A stretch of 64,000 bases of DNA, from contig WLHL01000003.1 of assembly GCA_009702755.1 (NCBI GenBank), positions 1 to 64,000 on the forward strand. Direction: 5' to 3'. This document shows, piece after piece, positions 18,509 to 28,742 of the stretch. Made by a program: the position numbers and the translations under genes. The notes under the pieces are model-generated. The model was not told where the DNA came from. It made no database searches and was given only the letters and a program-made list of their open reading frames with translations. Source of the stretch: Actinomycetota bacterium (lineage in GTDB: Bacteria > Actinomycetota > Acidimicrobiia > Acidimicrobiales > Ilumatobacteraceae). How positions within the stretch are numbered: the first letter of the stretch is position 1; every line of letters begins with the position of its first letter.

Positions 18509-19963
18509 ATGAAGATTCCGTTTACGCAGATGACGCGTGCTTACAAGGTTCTCAGCCTCACAGCGATCGCCACATTCCTTGTCTCGCTCGACACCAGCAT
18601 TGTCGTTGTTGCACAACGCACTATTGAGCAAGACCTTGGTCACCCCACTCTGATGACATGGGTGTTCTCCGGATACAACATCGCGTATGCAGCTGGACTT
18701 CTTACTGCCGGCCGCTTTGCTGACGTCAATGGTCGCAAGCGCTCATTCATGCGCGGCCTCATCTTGTTCAGCATCGGCTCAGTCCTGTGCGGTCTTGCGC
18801 CCTCTACTCCGTTCCTTGTTGCTGCTCGCATCATTCAGGCGATTGGTGGCGCGCAACTCACTCCTGCTTCTATTGCACTTGTTCTTCCTGAATTCCCTGC
18901 AGAGAAGCGCACCGTTGCCATCGGCATCTGGGGCGCAGTGGGCGGCTTGGCCGCAGCAGCTGGCCCAACATTCGGTGGTCTTCTCGTTGACTGGCTGAAC
19001 TGGCGTGCACTGTTCTTCATCAATGTTCCGTTCTGCGTTTTCACCCTCATCGTCGGCAATCGCATTCTTCATGAGAGCAAGGATCCAAACGCTTCGAAGA
19101 GCGTCGACATGATTGGCACCGCCTTAGGTTTCCCCGGCGTTGCTCTTGTGACTCTCGCAATTACGCAAAGCAGCGAATGGGGCTGGGGCGATGATCGCAC
19201 CATGATCGCCCTCGCACTTGGTCTTGTGTTGTTGGCGCTGTTTGTTCAGCGATGCCGCACAGTGTCGAATCCGCTCCTTGATTTGTCTTTGTTCAAGTTG
19301 CCATTCGTTGTTGCATCGAACATTTCTGGTTTGTTCTTCTCAGTCGGCTTCCTCGGCATGTGGCTTCTCAACACGCAATGGATTCAAGCCATTTGGGAGT
19401 ACAGCCCTACACGCTCAGGTCTTGCTACCGCACCAGGGCCCATCATGGCGGCTGTTCTTGCAGCGCCGATGGGACGCCTCGCAGTGAAGTGGGGCCATGC
19501 ACGAGTGCTACTTCTTGGCTCAGTACTTCTGAGTTTCGGAACATTCATGTTGACCATCACTATGACGCCCACGCCGAACTATCTCGGCGATTATCTACCG
19601 TGGATGATCATCACGGGAGCAGGTGTTGGTTGCAGCATTTCAACGTTGTCGAGTTCCGCTAACGCATTCTTGCCGCCGTCACGATTCGCAATGGGTTCAG
19701 CGTTGAACACCACGGCGCGTCAAATTGGTTCGGCATTGGGTGCCGCACTCGCTGCATCATTGGCTGCACCAGCGATGGTGAACTTCGCAATGTCACAGAA
19801 GACTGGAACTGAACTCACCCAAGGAATGTTGTCATCGTTCTACAACGCATGGCGCTTCATGGCTGCGATCTACTTGTTCGCAGGCATCATCATGATCGTG
19901 TTGTTCCGCAAGCCCACTGATGAACAGATGGCCGCTGCGAACGAAGTTGAATTCGTCGACTAA
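18509..19963 (+). CDS. MFS transporter, DHA2/EmrB-QacA-like
   Basis: 14-TM-like; [39 protein letters not shown]. Confidence 0.88.
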   Translation: MKIPFTQMTRAYKVLSLTAIATFLVSLDTSIVVVAQRTIEQDLGHPTLMTWVFSGYNIAYAAGLLTAGRFADVNGRKRSFMRGLILFSIGSVLCGLAPSTPFLVAARIIQAIGGAQLTPASIALVLPEFPAEKRTVAIGIWGAVGGLAAAAGPTFGGLLVDWLNWRALFFINVPFCVFTLIVGNRILHESKDPNASKSVDMIGTALGFPGVALVTLAITQSSEWGWGDDRTMIALALGLVLLALFVQRCRTVSNPLLDLSLFKLPFVVASNISGLFFSVGFLGMWLLNTQWIQAIWEYSPTRSGLATAPGPIMAAVLAAPMGRLAVKWGHARVLLLGSVLLSFGTFMLTITMTPTPNYLGDYLPWMIITGAGVGCSISTLSSSANAFLPPSRFAMGSALNTTARQIGSALGAALAASLAAPAMVNFAMSQKTGTELTQGMLSSFYNAWRFMAAIYLFAGIIMIVLFRKPTDEQMAAANEVEFVD

Positions 19964-20604
19964 AGAATTCCGATAGAGCAGGCAACGCCTGTGCCGCCAA
20001 TACCGCAGTAACCGTTGGGGTTCTTCCCTAAATACTGCTGGTGATATGGCTCTGCATAGAAGAAGTCTCCAAGCGGTGCAACTTCTGTTGTGATCTCGCC
20101 GAAGCCTGCCTTCGTCAACAAAGACTGATAGCCCTCTTGCGTTGACTCTGCATATGCACGCTGTTCATCATCTGCGAAGTAAATGGCACTGCGGTACTGC
20201 GTGCCGATGTCTCCACCCTGGCGCATGCCTTGGGTGGGGTCGTGGTTTTCCCAGAACACGCGCAACACATCGGCAAGAGAAAGCTTGAACTTGTCGTAGG
20301 CCACCAACACCACTTCGTTGTGGCCAGTGAGACCAGAACACACCTCTTCATATGAAGGGTTTGGCGTGAAACCACCGGCATATCCAACTGCTGTGGAGTA
20401 CACGCCGGGCATCTGCCAGAACTTGCGCTCGGCACCCCAGAAACAACCCATGCCAACGACCAACGTCGCCACATTCTCGGGCCATGGGCCAACAAGAGGA
20501 GTCTTCAACTCAAAGTGCTCTGCTGGCACTGGCATGGTCTGATCTGTGCGACCAGGCAAAGCCTGATCTGGCGTAATCATCACGGGGTTTTTTCGACCGA
20601 ACAT
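19960..20604 (-). CDS. msrA: Peptide-methionine (S)-S-oxide reductase
   Basis: [67 protein letters not shown]. Confidence 0.95.
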   Translation of the reverse strand: MFGRKNPVMITPDQALPGRTDQTMPVPAEHFELKTPLVGPWPENVATLVVGMGCFWGAERKFWQMPGVYSTAVGYAGGFTPNPSYEEVCSGLTGHNEVVLVAYDKFKLSLADVLRVFWENHDPTQGMRQGGDIGTQYRSAIYFADDEQRAYAESTQEGYQSLLTKAGFGEITTEVAPLGDFFYAEPYHQQYLGKNPNGYCGIGGTGVACSIGIL

Positions 20605-20664
20605 GTGGTCACGCTATCCACTCCATGGCCCACCTTGAACCAGCCAGTACACCCCTTCAGTACC

Positions 20665-21870
20665 ATGACCGCAATGGAAATCGTGTTTATCGCCGTCGGA
20701 ATCGTCATCATTGCCCTGCAAGTCCTTCAATTCATGGACCGCCGCAAACAACAACCCACGGTCACACCACTCGGCGACCCCACTGCCCCCGTCTATGTGG
20801 CAGACGATGTGCAAAAGATCGTGCGCGAGTCTCTTGATGTCGCCTTGAAATCCCTCGGTGAACAGGCGCGCGCCGATCGCGAAGAAGCCATCAAACTCAG
20901 TAGCCAGCAATTGGCGAAAGACAGCAGCGAACAGTTAGGCCAGAAAGCCGATTCCATCAGCCAGGCCCTCACCACCATCAAAGATGCGATGGAAAAGAAG
21001 ATCGGCGAGCTCGACAAAGAGTTGCGAGATCTACGCGAGAACAATCGCTCTCAGTTCGACAATGTCGGTAAAGCTGTCGACACACTTTCTCGCCGTACAG
21101 AGAATCTCAATGAAGTTCTCTCTAACTCACAGAAGCGTGGTCAATGGGGCGAGCGTCTTGCAGAAGACATGTTGCGCGCTGCCGGTTTTGTCGATGGTGT
21201 GAACTACACCAAGCAAGACATCAACGCTGCTGGTGGTAAGCCCGACTTCAAGTTCAACATGCCGCCGAATCGCGTTCTGTATATGGACGTGAAGTTCCCA
21301 CTCGATCAGTACTCCGCGCACTTCAACGCAGAAACTGATGCATTGCGTGCATCGTCAAAAACTGAATTCGTGAAGGCTGTCAAGGGCCACGTTGATGCAC
21401 TCGCGAAACGCGACTATGTCATGAACTCCAAAGAAGAAGCTCTCGACTATGTCCTCATGTTTGTTCCTAATGAGAGCATCAGCGGTTTCGTGCACGAAGC
21501 AGACCCCACACTTATCGACTACGCGTTGTCAAAGAAGGTGGTGCTGTGTTCACCACTTACGTTGTATGCGTTCCTGGTAGTTATTCGCCAAGCAACCGAC
21601 AGCTTCCACACAGAACAAACTGCAGCCACCATCATGCAGCAGATCAACAAGTTCTCGAAGGAATGGGTTAACTACGCCAAGGCCGTCGATCAAGTGCAAG
21701 CAACATTCACGAAACTGCAAGGCGAGATTGAATCCATTGGCAGCGAAGGAACTCGCTATAAGAAAATGAATGTTCCTGTTCGTGACATTGAGAAGCTCCG
21801 TAAGAACCAGGGCATCCCGGAGCTAACGGAAGCCGAGTCAAACGCTGTCATCGATAACGACGACGAATAG
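20665..21870 (+). CDS. rmuC: DNA recombination protein RmuC
   Basis: Coiled coil then GQWGERLAEDMLRAAGF...PDFKFNMPPNRVLYMDVKFPLDQY...SPLTLYAFLVVIRQA. Confidence 0.92.
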   Translation: MTAMEIVFIAVGIVIIALQVLQFMDRRKQQPTVTPLGDPTAPVYVADDVQKIVRESLDVALKSLGEQARADREEAIKLSSQQLAKDSSEQLGQKADSISQALTTIKDAMEKKIGELDKELRDLRENNRSQFDNVGKAVDTLSRRTENLNEVLSNSQKRGQWGERLAEDMLRAAGFVDGVNYTKQDINAAGGKPDFKFNMPPNRVLYMDVKFPLDQYSAHFNAETDALRASSKTEFVKAVKGHVDALAKRDYVMNSKEEALDYVLMFVPNESISGFVHEADPTLIDYALSKKVVLCSPLTLYAFLVVIRQATDSFHTEQTAATIMQQINKFSKEWVNYAKAVDQVQATFTKLQGEIESIGSEGTRYKKMNVPVRDIEKLRKNQGIPELTEAESNAVIDNDDE

Positions 21871-21872
21871 CC

Positions 21873-23117
21873 TCAAACCAAAGACCGAGAGGTTGCCTTC
21901 ATTGCAAGGAACTCTTCTTGAATCTGCAACAACTCTTCGCAGCCTGGCATCACTCTGAGACCAGCGGCAACAGCAGTCATCATTAACTCGGCGTCACCTT
22001 TTGACCTTGCAAACTCAGCAAGTTCTTGTGATGCCTGCATCGCTGTAATGATGAGTCGTGTCGTCGTGCCATCCAAGTCGGCCCACTCGTAAGAAGTTCC
22101 AGAAAAGGGAACATCACGAATCTCAGATAGCTGATCAGCAAGTGTCTGATGATTCAGGCAATCAGTACGAAAAGCATCCAAAGCTTCACGCAATAACTCG
22201 TAGTCAGTTGTAATGCGGTGACTCAGCAATAGCTCGTCCGAATAGGTCGTCGGTAGAAACTCTGCACGATTCAAAGAGGAATCTAATTCCGAGAGGCCTC
22301 GCCTCATATCGGAGACAACCGTGGAGAATGTCGCATCGCTCACATCGATATGCCACAGTGCTGTTCTTGCCGCAGACCTTCGAGGCCGATCGCGATTGAG
22401 CGAAAGCCAGACAAGTAGTTCCAAAGCTCGCTTCTTACGAAATGATGCTCTCGAACCTTGCCTGCTCTTGACCTCTGGATACCCATACAGGCACACAATG
22501 AACAATGGCTTTTCACTCTTACAAAGTCGTGTCTTCTCCTTTCGCTCCACTACATCTGTCAAGACTTTGACAACGGGAAGTGATTGATCAAGTTCACCCA
22601 CAACCATGGCGGGCAAGGCTTCCTTGGCCTTGCGTTGTACCTGCGACAAGAGCACAGTTTCCTCATCACACAGGACATCTGGCATCAATCCTCGCCGAAT
22701 CTGATTTCTCCTTCGTTGAAGGATGTCCCTGATCAGAAGTGCGGCCATGGATGGAGTCAACATCAGTTCAACCGGGAGCCCTGCTTCCTCAGCGACGTCT
22801 ACCCGATGCACTTCTGGGGATTGGCTGTGTCCGATGATCGCAAGTCCCCCCAAGAGCAGGGCAGAGAACCGGCGATGATGAGACGACTCAGGAGCATGTG
22901 AGATCACCCTCGCGTTCTTTAACCCGATGAGGGCCTCACACACTACCCACAATGAGATCACGCAAATCAATAGATGACACCCAGCTATCAATTCCACTGA
23001 CGTGACATCTCGGTCGAAGAGATTACGACGTTGAAAGACGTACCGCTCCCGCACAAGATGCACTGAACTGAAAACAGGAGCAAGAACAAAAACTCCGGAG
23101 AAAATATGTCGTTTCAT
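21873..23117 (-). CDS. Membrane-anchored SARP-like protein (winged-helix plus BTAD region)
   Basis: N-terminal hydrophobic segments; wHTH-like FRKKRALELLVWLSLNRDRPRRSAARTALW...FSTVVSDMRRGLSEL; BTAD-like helical C-terminus; 5 nt from Tad genes. Confidence 0.65.
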   Translation of the reverse strand: MKRHIFSGVFVLAPVFSSVHLVRERYVFQRRNLFDRDVTSVELIAGCHLLICVISLWVVCEALIGLKNARVISHAPESSHHRRFSALLLGGLAIIGHSQSPEVHRVDVAEEAGLPVELMLTPSMAALLIRDILQRRRNQIRRGLMPDVLCDEETVLLSQVQRKAKEALPAMVVGELDQSLPVVKVLTDVVERKEKTRLCKSEKPLFIVCLYGYPEVKSRQGSRASFRKKRALELLVWLSLNRDRPRRSAARTALWHIDVSDATFSTVVSDMRRGLSELDSSLNRAEFLPTTYSDELLLSHRITTDYELLREALDAFRTDCLNHQTLADQLSEIRDVPFSGTSYEWADLDGTTTRLIITAMQASQELAEFARSKGDAELMMTAVAAGLRVMPGCEELLQIQEEFLAMKATSRSLV

Positions 23118-23122
23118 TTGAT

Positions 23123-23506
23123 TTAACCGGAGACAATGTGCGCTGTGCGCACGATGTGCAAACGTTGGCTTCCGAGTCCAATAATTCCAAGTATCTGATA
23201 TCGACGTAACCCAATAACTTCCACCGATACAGAATCTTGATATACCTCGACACGACCGCTGACTCCGTGAGAATGCAAGTAGGCCTGACTCGTTGTCACT
23301 GCACTGCGACTGTCAATGCGTAGGTCGCCTGCTCGCAATCCCGTGACTTCCTGCGCACCAGCTCTTGCTGCATTTTCAGCAACATCCGAAAGTTGCGTGT
23401 ACTCATTCACGGAGGTTCCCGCGTCGAAAACAAGACCCACCAAAGTCAATGCAGACATCACAATGCACACTGTTAGTGCTGATACAGATCCACGTTGATT
23501 ACTCAT
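23123..23506 (-). CDS. TadE/TadG-like pseudopilin
   Basis: QRGSVSALTVCIVMSALTLVGLVFDAG...; in Tad operon. Confidence 0.65.
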   Translation of the reverse strand: MSNQRGSVSALTVCIVMSALTLVGLVFDAGTSVNEYTQLSDVAENAARAGAQEVTGLRAGDLRIDSRSAVTTSQAYLHSHGVSGRVEVYQDSVSVEVIGLRRYQILGIIGLGSQRLHIVRTAHIVSG

Positions 23507-23901
23507 GGTCGGCGATACACATCAATCACCTCTCGGGATTGCCCCGAGTGGACTGGTGACCGAATGCCAAGTAGTGATAAGCCAACGACATTCACACGAC
23601 ACTGGGTTACTACCTCAACTTCAGATACGCCACCAGTAGTTCGTTTCACAACACGCGCACTGAAATCACTACATGGGGCTTGATTCAGATTCATCGCTTG
23701 CTGAGCCGATTGAACTCCTCTCGTCACCATCGACCCTGAGCGAGATTGAGAAGCTGTGCGCGCGGCAACGTCAGCTGCACTGTGGAGGTCATACTGCACC
23801 GCAACAATCCGCCCGGCATATGCCACGAAGACCATAAAGAGAACGAACACCGGAGCAAGAATGACCGCCTCCACTGCGATAGAGCCACGTTCTCCTCTCA
23901 T
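23503..23901 (-). CDS. TadE family protein
   Basis: ERGSIAVEAVILAPVFVLFMVFVAYAGRIV. Confidence 0.78.
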   Translation of the reverse strand: MRGERGSIAVEAVILAPVFVLFMVFVAYAGRIVAVQYDLHSAADVAARTASQSRSGSMVTRGVQSAQQAMNLNQAPCSDFSARVVKRTTGGVSEVEVVTQCRVNVVGLSLLGIRSPVHSGQSREVIDVYRRP

Positions 23902-24302
23902 TGACGATCCTGTTCCTCAATAAACCGCTCCGCAGGAACCGTCGCTGACCGACGAACAGATGTTGGAAGAAAGGGAACAACTCCGGGAACCAGAACTCGC
24001 ACCGTCACTTGAACATTTCCTTGAAACACTGAAAGTTGAGGTTCCGATTCAAGTCTGTTCCCCATTTCTTGAACAGATCTCTGTATCTCCAACTTCATCA
24101 GAGCATTGGAATCAGATGACCCATTACTGGCAGCTGAGATTTGCGCACCTCTCATCGCCGCAAGAGAGGCAACTTGTCCCCCATGAGCCAAGGCAGCAGC
24201 GTGAACGCAAGTAAAGAACACCGAGAGGATGATCGGGACGAGAAGCACCACTTGAATACTGGTCTCGCCCCGATCATTGCTCGGAAAGGTGGCAGCCTTC
24301 AT
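23898..24302 (-). CDS. TadE-like protein
   Basis: DRGETSIQVVLLVPIILSVFFTCVHAAALAHGG. Confidence 0.7.
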   Translation of the reverse strand: MKAATFPSNDRGETSIQVVLLVPIILSVFFTCVHAAALAHGGQVASLAAMRGAQISAASNGSSDSNALMKLEIQRSVQEMGNRLESEPQLSVFQGNVQVTVRVLVPGVVPFLPTSVRRSATVPAERFIEEQDRQ

Positions 24303-24493
24303 CCGAGATTCAGGGAGTTGGCCTTATCGCGAACTCGTGAACTGATAACAGCACCAACTGAAATAGCAAGCGCGACGAGTGCAGCCGCCATCACGATTGT
24401 TGTGGCACTCACTTCACCTCGATCCCTATCTCGTTCACGAGATGCTGTAAATCGCACCCCGTAATACTCAAACATTTGCTTGATTGTTGACAT
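24299..24493 (-). CDS. Small Flp/pilin-like protein of the Tad locus
   Basis: 64 aa; DRGEVSATTIVMAAALVALAISVGAVISSRVRDKAN, one TM, located between TadC and TadE genes. Confidence 0.55.
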   Translation of the reverse strand: MSTIKQMFEYYGVRFTASRERDRDRGEVSATTIVMAAALVALAISVGAVISSRVRDKANSLNLG

Positions 24494-24507
24494 ATTTGCC
24501 TTTCTAT

Positions 24508-25203
24508 TTAGAGAGCTGCAACGGTTCCAGCAAAAGCCGGATAACCAACGAGAAGAATGAATCCAATAAACAACAGCACGACCGGAATACCCATGCGCTC
24601 AGTGCGCTGCTCAGCCTCATGTTCGATTCGTGCAAGATTTCTGATGCGCAAACTTGCAGCCTTGGCAGCAAGAGATTGACGAATTCGGGCACCATGTTCT
24701 CCCGCAAGTTGCACACTGTTTGCAACTTCCTCGAGAGATTCAATACCGAATGCCTCACCCGTCTCTCGAAGGGCTTCCCAATAAGAACGGCGCGAACTTT
24801 GCGCACGTGCCATTGCAGTTCGAAGTTGTTCAAAACCCCAACCATCACCTGCTCCAGCTGCCGCAATCATCGCTGTCTCGACTCCTGCTCCACCTGCAAG
24901 CAGCACATTGATGAGATCTAGAAAAACTGCAACCGATAGATCCATGTCTCGTTGAAGTTTTGTAGCCATCTTTCGTAGTTGGGAGATGGTCATTGTCCAT
25001 GCGGCAAGAGGTGCTCCGACAATGAAGACAACAACGAAAGAGAAAGAAAGGCTGATTCCTTGTGTTCGTAGGAATAGAACGAGCAAGAACACGCTTCCGC
25101 AGGCCACCACAGCACGAGTTGCACACCGTCTACTCAAGAGGTCTGGACTGATTCCGAGAACATGTACATGTTGCGGAGAAAGAACGAAATTCGTGTCTCT
25201 CAT
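24508..25203 (-). CDS. TadC-like type II secretion F-domain protein
   Basis: LINVLLAGGAGVETAMIAAAG...EALRETGEAFGIESLEEVANSVQLAGEHGARIRQSLAAKAASLR; start inferred at 25203. Confidence 0.82.
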   Translation of the reverse strand: MRDTNFVLSPQHVHVLGISPDLLSRRCATRAVVACGSVFLLVLFLRTQGISLSFSFVVVFIVGAPLAAWTMTISQLRKMATKLQRDMDLSVAVFLDLINVLLAGGAGVETAMIAAAGAGDGWGFEQLRTAMARAQSSRRSYWEALRETGEAFGIESLEEVANSVQLAGEHGARIRQSLAAKAASLRIRNLARIEHEAEQRTERMGIPVVLLFIGFILLVGYPAFAGTVAAL

Positions 25204-25811
25204 GATTTGGACCCCACACGATGAGCAAGAAGTCGACCAGGAACTTCCACTCGTGCAATCTGCGACATCCAATAAAGAGAACAACCAAAGGACACTGCAA
25301 TAGCTAGAAGAACAAAAACCCCTTCTTGAGAAAGGAAAGGACGCAAGTAGCTCATGTTGAAAAGGAGAAGCCCGAGCCCAAAACAAAATATGGTCCCAGA
25401 GATGATTCGCACAGATGTTCTTGTTCTTGCTCGCGACACCCAGATTCGTAAATACAACTCACACTCAGAACGTGAACATTCAGCAAGGTGTGTCAATAGC
25501 TTTGCCAAATCTCTTGAGTGATGCGTTGAAGCTGTGATAAGTGCAGCAACTACGAAGTCGCACGATGGATGTGCGATGTCATCCGCAAAACGGCGGAGTG
25601 CATCCTCCAGTGTCCCGTAACGCAATGAAGCAACGAGTCGTTGTACCGGCTCGTTAATTGCCCGTGGGCAATGATGCTCGGTTGCGATGATTGCCTGCTC
25701 GAGACCAGCAGCAGCTGAAATGGTGTCTCGCAAGCTTTCAGTCCATGACGCAATCGCCTCCACCAAGACTCTCTGGTCTTCATCTGGTTTTGAATCAGTC
25801 TTGAGTTTCAT
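25200..25811 (-). CDS. TadB-like type II secretion F-domain protein
   Basis: WTESLRDTISAAAGLEQAIIATE...DDIAHPSCDFVVAALITA...; ATGA-coupled to TadC. Confidence 0.8.
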   Translation of the reverse strand: MKLKTDSKPDEDQRVLVEAIASWTESLRDTISAAAGLEQAIIATEHHCPRAINEPVQRLVASLRYGTLEDALRRFADDIAHPSCDFVVAALITASTHHSRDLAKLLTHLAECSRSECELYLRIWVSRARTRTSVRIISGTIFCFGLGLLLFNMSYLRPFLSQEGVFVLLAIAVSFGCSLYWMSQIARVEVPGRLLAHRVGSKS

Positions 25812-25812
25812 G

Positions 25813-27102
25813 TCAGACCCAACTCAGTTCTCGTGCAGAACTGAATCCATGTGCAGAAAGAAGATCCGATGTCCCCCCTCGTAGGGACAGAAACTGATTG
25901 CCGGACTTCTGGTACGAGAAAATCTCATTGGAAACAATTGAGATGCCATCACTATCAACCACTTCGTGGATTGACAGCACGCGACGCGTGTTCTCTTCTA
26001 TCCCCACATGAATCACAAAATGTATTGCGCTACCAATCAACAAATTCACCGTGTCGCTCGGTAAACCGGAACCCGACATAGCTACGTAGGCAAGAAGTTT
26101 CGGGAAGACGGTGCGGGCACTGTCCGCGTGCAAAGTGCACATCGAGCCATTGTTACCTTGACTCATCGCCAACAACATCGGAAAGGCCTCTGCACCTCGG
26201 ACTTCACCCACCACCACTCTGTCGGGATCCATGCGAAGGGCCATGCGAGTGAGATCAACCATCGTGATCTCCCCGTTTCCTTCCATATTTGCTGTGCGAG
26301 ATTGCAAAGCATCATGGTCAGGATGTGCATCTTCAAAGTGCTCAATTCCCAATTCAAACGCATCTTCAATAGTGACGATTCGTTCATGGCGTGGAACTTC
26401 ATTCATGAGTGCGCGCAACAAGGTTGTCTTCCCTGATCCTGTTCCACCAGCAATCACGATGTTGCGTCGACTGCGCACAGCTGCTGCAAGAAACTGAGCA
26501 ACCTCTCGGCTCATTAGATTTCGCTCAACTAATTGGCCTAGATGTGAGATTTCAAAACGGTGTCGACGAATGATGAGTGTCGGATGAGAAGTCACTTCCA
26601 TAGCGGCGAACAGACGTGAACCATCAGGTAGTTGAAGGTTTAGCTCTGGATGAGATGGATCAAATCTCTGCTCGCGGTGACCCATCCGAGATGCAATTCG
26701 GCGAATCAGATCAATTAGTTCACCATCCGAGTTGACAATTGGTGCGAGCTGAACACGTTCTCCATTTCGTTTCTTGATCCACACTGGTCGATTGCCTCTG
26801 ATGTGAATATCTGAGATGTCGTCATCTTCAAGAAGCGGCTCGAGGCGTCCTAAGCCAAGTACTTGTGCGATTGCCTCTTCCACAAGAGATCGGTCGTCAA
26901 CGTCTGGAATAGCTCCAAAGCCCCATGAATCAATATTTCGTACTTGTGCGAGATGATTCGTTGCTGTGAACCTTGCGAGTTGCCGCTCTTCATCAAGCGA
27001 CGGGGCGGGAAGGTCTTGGTTATGGCGTCGAACTCTGTCATCTGCCAAAGCGCTCGCAATCTCACGTGCGACCTCAAGTACCGACAATGATGCAGTACTC
27101 AC
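25813..27102 (-). CDS. tadA: TadA/CpaF-type secretion ATPase
   Basis: Walker A IVIAGGTGSGKTTLLRALMNEVP, IEDAFELG, MDPDRVVVGEVRGAEAFPMLLAMSQGNNGSMCTLHA. Confidence 0.93.
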   Translation of the reverse strand: MSTASLSVLEVAREIASALADDRVRRHNQDLPAPSLDEERQLARFTATNHLAQVRNIDSWGFGAIPDVDDRSLVEEAIAQVLGLGRLEPLLEDDDISDIHIRGNRPVWIKKRNGERVQLAPIVNSDGELIDLIRRIASRMGHREQRFDPSHPELNLQLPDGSRLFAAMEVTSHPTLIIRRHRFEISHLGQLVERNLMSREVAQFLAAAVRSRRNIVIAGGTGSGKTTLLRALMNEVPRHERIVTIEDAFELGIEHFEDAHPDHDALQSRTANMEGNGEITMVDLTRMALRMDPDRVVVGEVRGAEAFPMLLAMSQGNNGSMCTLHADSARTVFPKLLAYVAMSGSGLPSDTVNLLIGSAIHFVIHVGIEENTRRVLSIHEVVDSDGISIVSNEIFSYQKSGNQFLSLRGGTSDLLSAHGFSSARELSWV

Positions 27103-27623
27103 TGCTGAACCTTCCTGATGACTGCAAGATGCACCGGACCAGAGGCCGCAACTTCCTCCGCAACAGATTCAATTCCGCTCACAGTGACAACGAATCGCCC
27201 ACCAACAGCTGACGTTTCACGTATCGACTGAACAATGGTCTCAGCGTCCAAGCCTCGGGCAACATCGGTTCCATCAGTGTTGGAGGTGACAATGATCCGA
27301 ACCTGATCACCTACAGAAACATCGGGCGGAAAAGCCCCTTCTTCAACGGAGATTGCAATCAAGGCATCGCCGATTTTCATCAGCCCCCCGTTCTCTTCTT
27401 GCTGCGCGACTATCGACGTTGTGGTTGTCATCTCCGGCGAAGGCGAACCAATGGCAACAAACAAGAAAGCAATAACAAGAAGAACTCCAATGGCACCAAG
27501 AAGAAGATCGATGCGAATCCTCCGCGGGGTTGACACACCCGCAAGGGCCTGAGAATTCTGACGAAGAGCTTGCAAGCGGTCATTGCCTGATGACGGACCT
27601 GGACTTACTGGGATATCTGGCAT
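27099..27623 (-). CDS. CpaB/SAF-like Tad locus membrane protein
   Basis: TM anchor then AFPPDVSVGDQVRIIV; ATGA overlap with tadA. Confidence 0.5.
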   Translation of the reverse strand: MPDIPVSPGPSSGNDRLQALRQNSQALAGVSTPRRIRIDLLLGAIGVLLVIAFLFVAIGSPSPEMTTTTSIVAQQEENGGLMKIGDALIAISVEEGAFPPDVSVGDQVRIIVTSNTDGTDVARGLDAETIVQSIRETSAVGGRFVVTVSGIESVAEEVAASGPVHLAVIRKVQQ

Positions 27624-27741
27624 GAGTAACTCCCTTTCGATTCACACCTATCCACTTATGTGTGGGCGAGGAACGTACGGAAGGAAGATGACTAATGCCA
27701 GTCGCCCAAAACCTGTCAAGTCACCCCGTAGCCTTATCTCT

Positions 27742-28719
27742 ATGAGTCAGGTACCTGAGACGCTCCCCGCTTCGAATGATCCGTGCTGGTGTGGAAGCGG
27801 TCGCAAATACAAGCGTTGCTGCAAGGGCACAGAAGGCCGTATTCAGCCCGGCATCGTCAGCCCCATGCGCTACGTACCCGACACAATCGGCAAGCCTCCG
27901 TATGCAGCAACCGGTGTTCCACCGCGCAACGAAGAGTCGCGTGTGAAGTCACCAGAGATCATCGAGCGCATGCGTATTGCTGGTGCAGCAGCTGCAGAAA
28001 TTCTTCGTCGTGCCGGCGAGATGGTGCGCCCTGGCATCACTACTGATGAAATCGACATCTTCGTGCATGACCTCACGCTTGAAATGGGTGGCTACCCCAG
28101 CCCATTGAATTATCACGGGTATCCAAAGAGCGTGTGCACAAGTGTGAATGAAGTGATCTGTCACGGTATTCCTGACAATCGCGTGTTGCTTGATGGCGAC
28201 ATCATCGACATTGACGTCACCATTTATCTCAATGGTGTTCATGGCGACACCAATGCATCATTTGCTGTCGGCACTATTTCTGAAGAAGACAAGAACCTCA
28301 TCAAGGTGACTGAAGAGTGCATGTGGCTTGGCATTGAAGCTGTGAAGCCCGGTGTCGCTCTTAACGAAATTGGTCGAGCGATTGAAGTGCACGCAAAGAA
28401 GCACAAGTACGGCGTCGTGCGAGCATTCATTGGTCATGGCATTGGCGAGAACTTCCATACCGACATTCAGGTGTTGCACTACTACGACCCACGCAACACG
28501 ATGATCTTGCGCGAAGGCATGACCTTCACGATTGAGCCGATGATTACCTCAAGTGGAGAAACACGCCACAAGATGTGGGATGACGATTGGACCGCAGTGA
28601 CTGCCGACGGCAGCCGTACTGCCCAGTTTGAGCACACTTTGGTGGTCACCGCTGATGGATACGAGATTCTCACGGGTGGAAATGGCGCAGTATCGCCCTG
28701 CGCACCGTGGAAACGCTGA
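27742..28719 (+). CDS. map: Methionine aminopeptidase type I with N-terminal SEC-C zinc motif
   Basis: SEC-C DPCWCGSGRKYKRCC; catalytic NEVICHGIPD, GDIIDIDVTIYLNGVHGDTNASF, GHGIGENFH. Confidence 0.93.
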   Translation: MSQVPETLPASNDPCWCGSGRKYKRCCKGTEGRIQPGIVSPMRYVPDTIGKPPYAATGVPPRNEESRVKSPEIIERMRIAGAAAAEILRRAGEMVRPGITTDEIDIFVHDLTLEMGGYPSPLNYHGYPKSVCTSVNEVICHGIPDNRVLLDGDIIDIDVTIYLNGVHGDTNASFAVGTISEEDKNLIKVTEECMWLGIEAVKPGVALNEIGRAIEVHAKKHKYGVVRAFIGHGIGENFHTDIQVLHYYDPRNTMILREGMTFTIEPMITSSGETRHKMWDDDWTAVTADGSRTAQFEHTLVVTADGYEILTGGNGAVSPCAPWKR

Positions 28720-28742
28720 CCTTTTGCTCGTAGCGTTCCACC

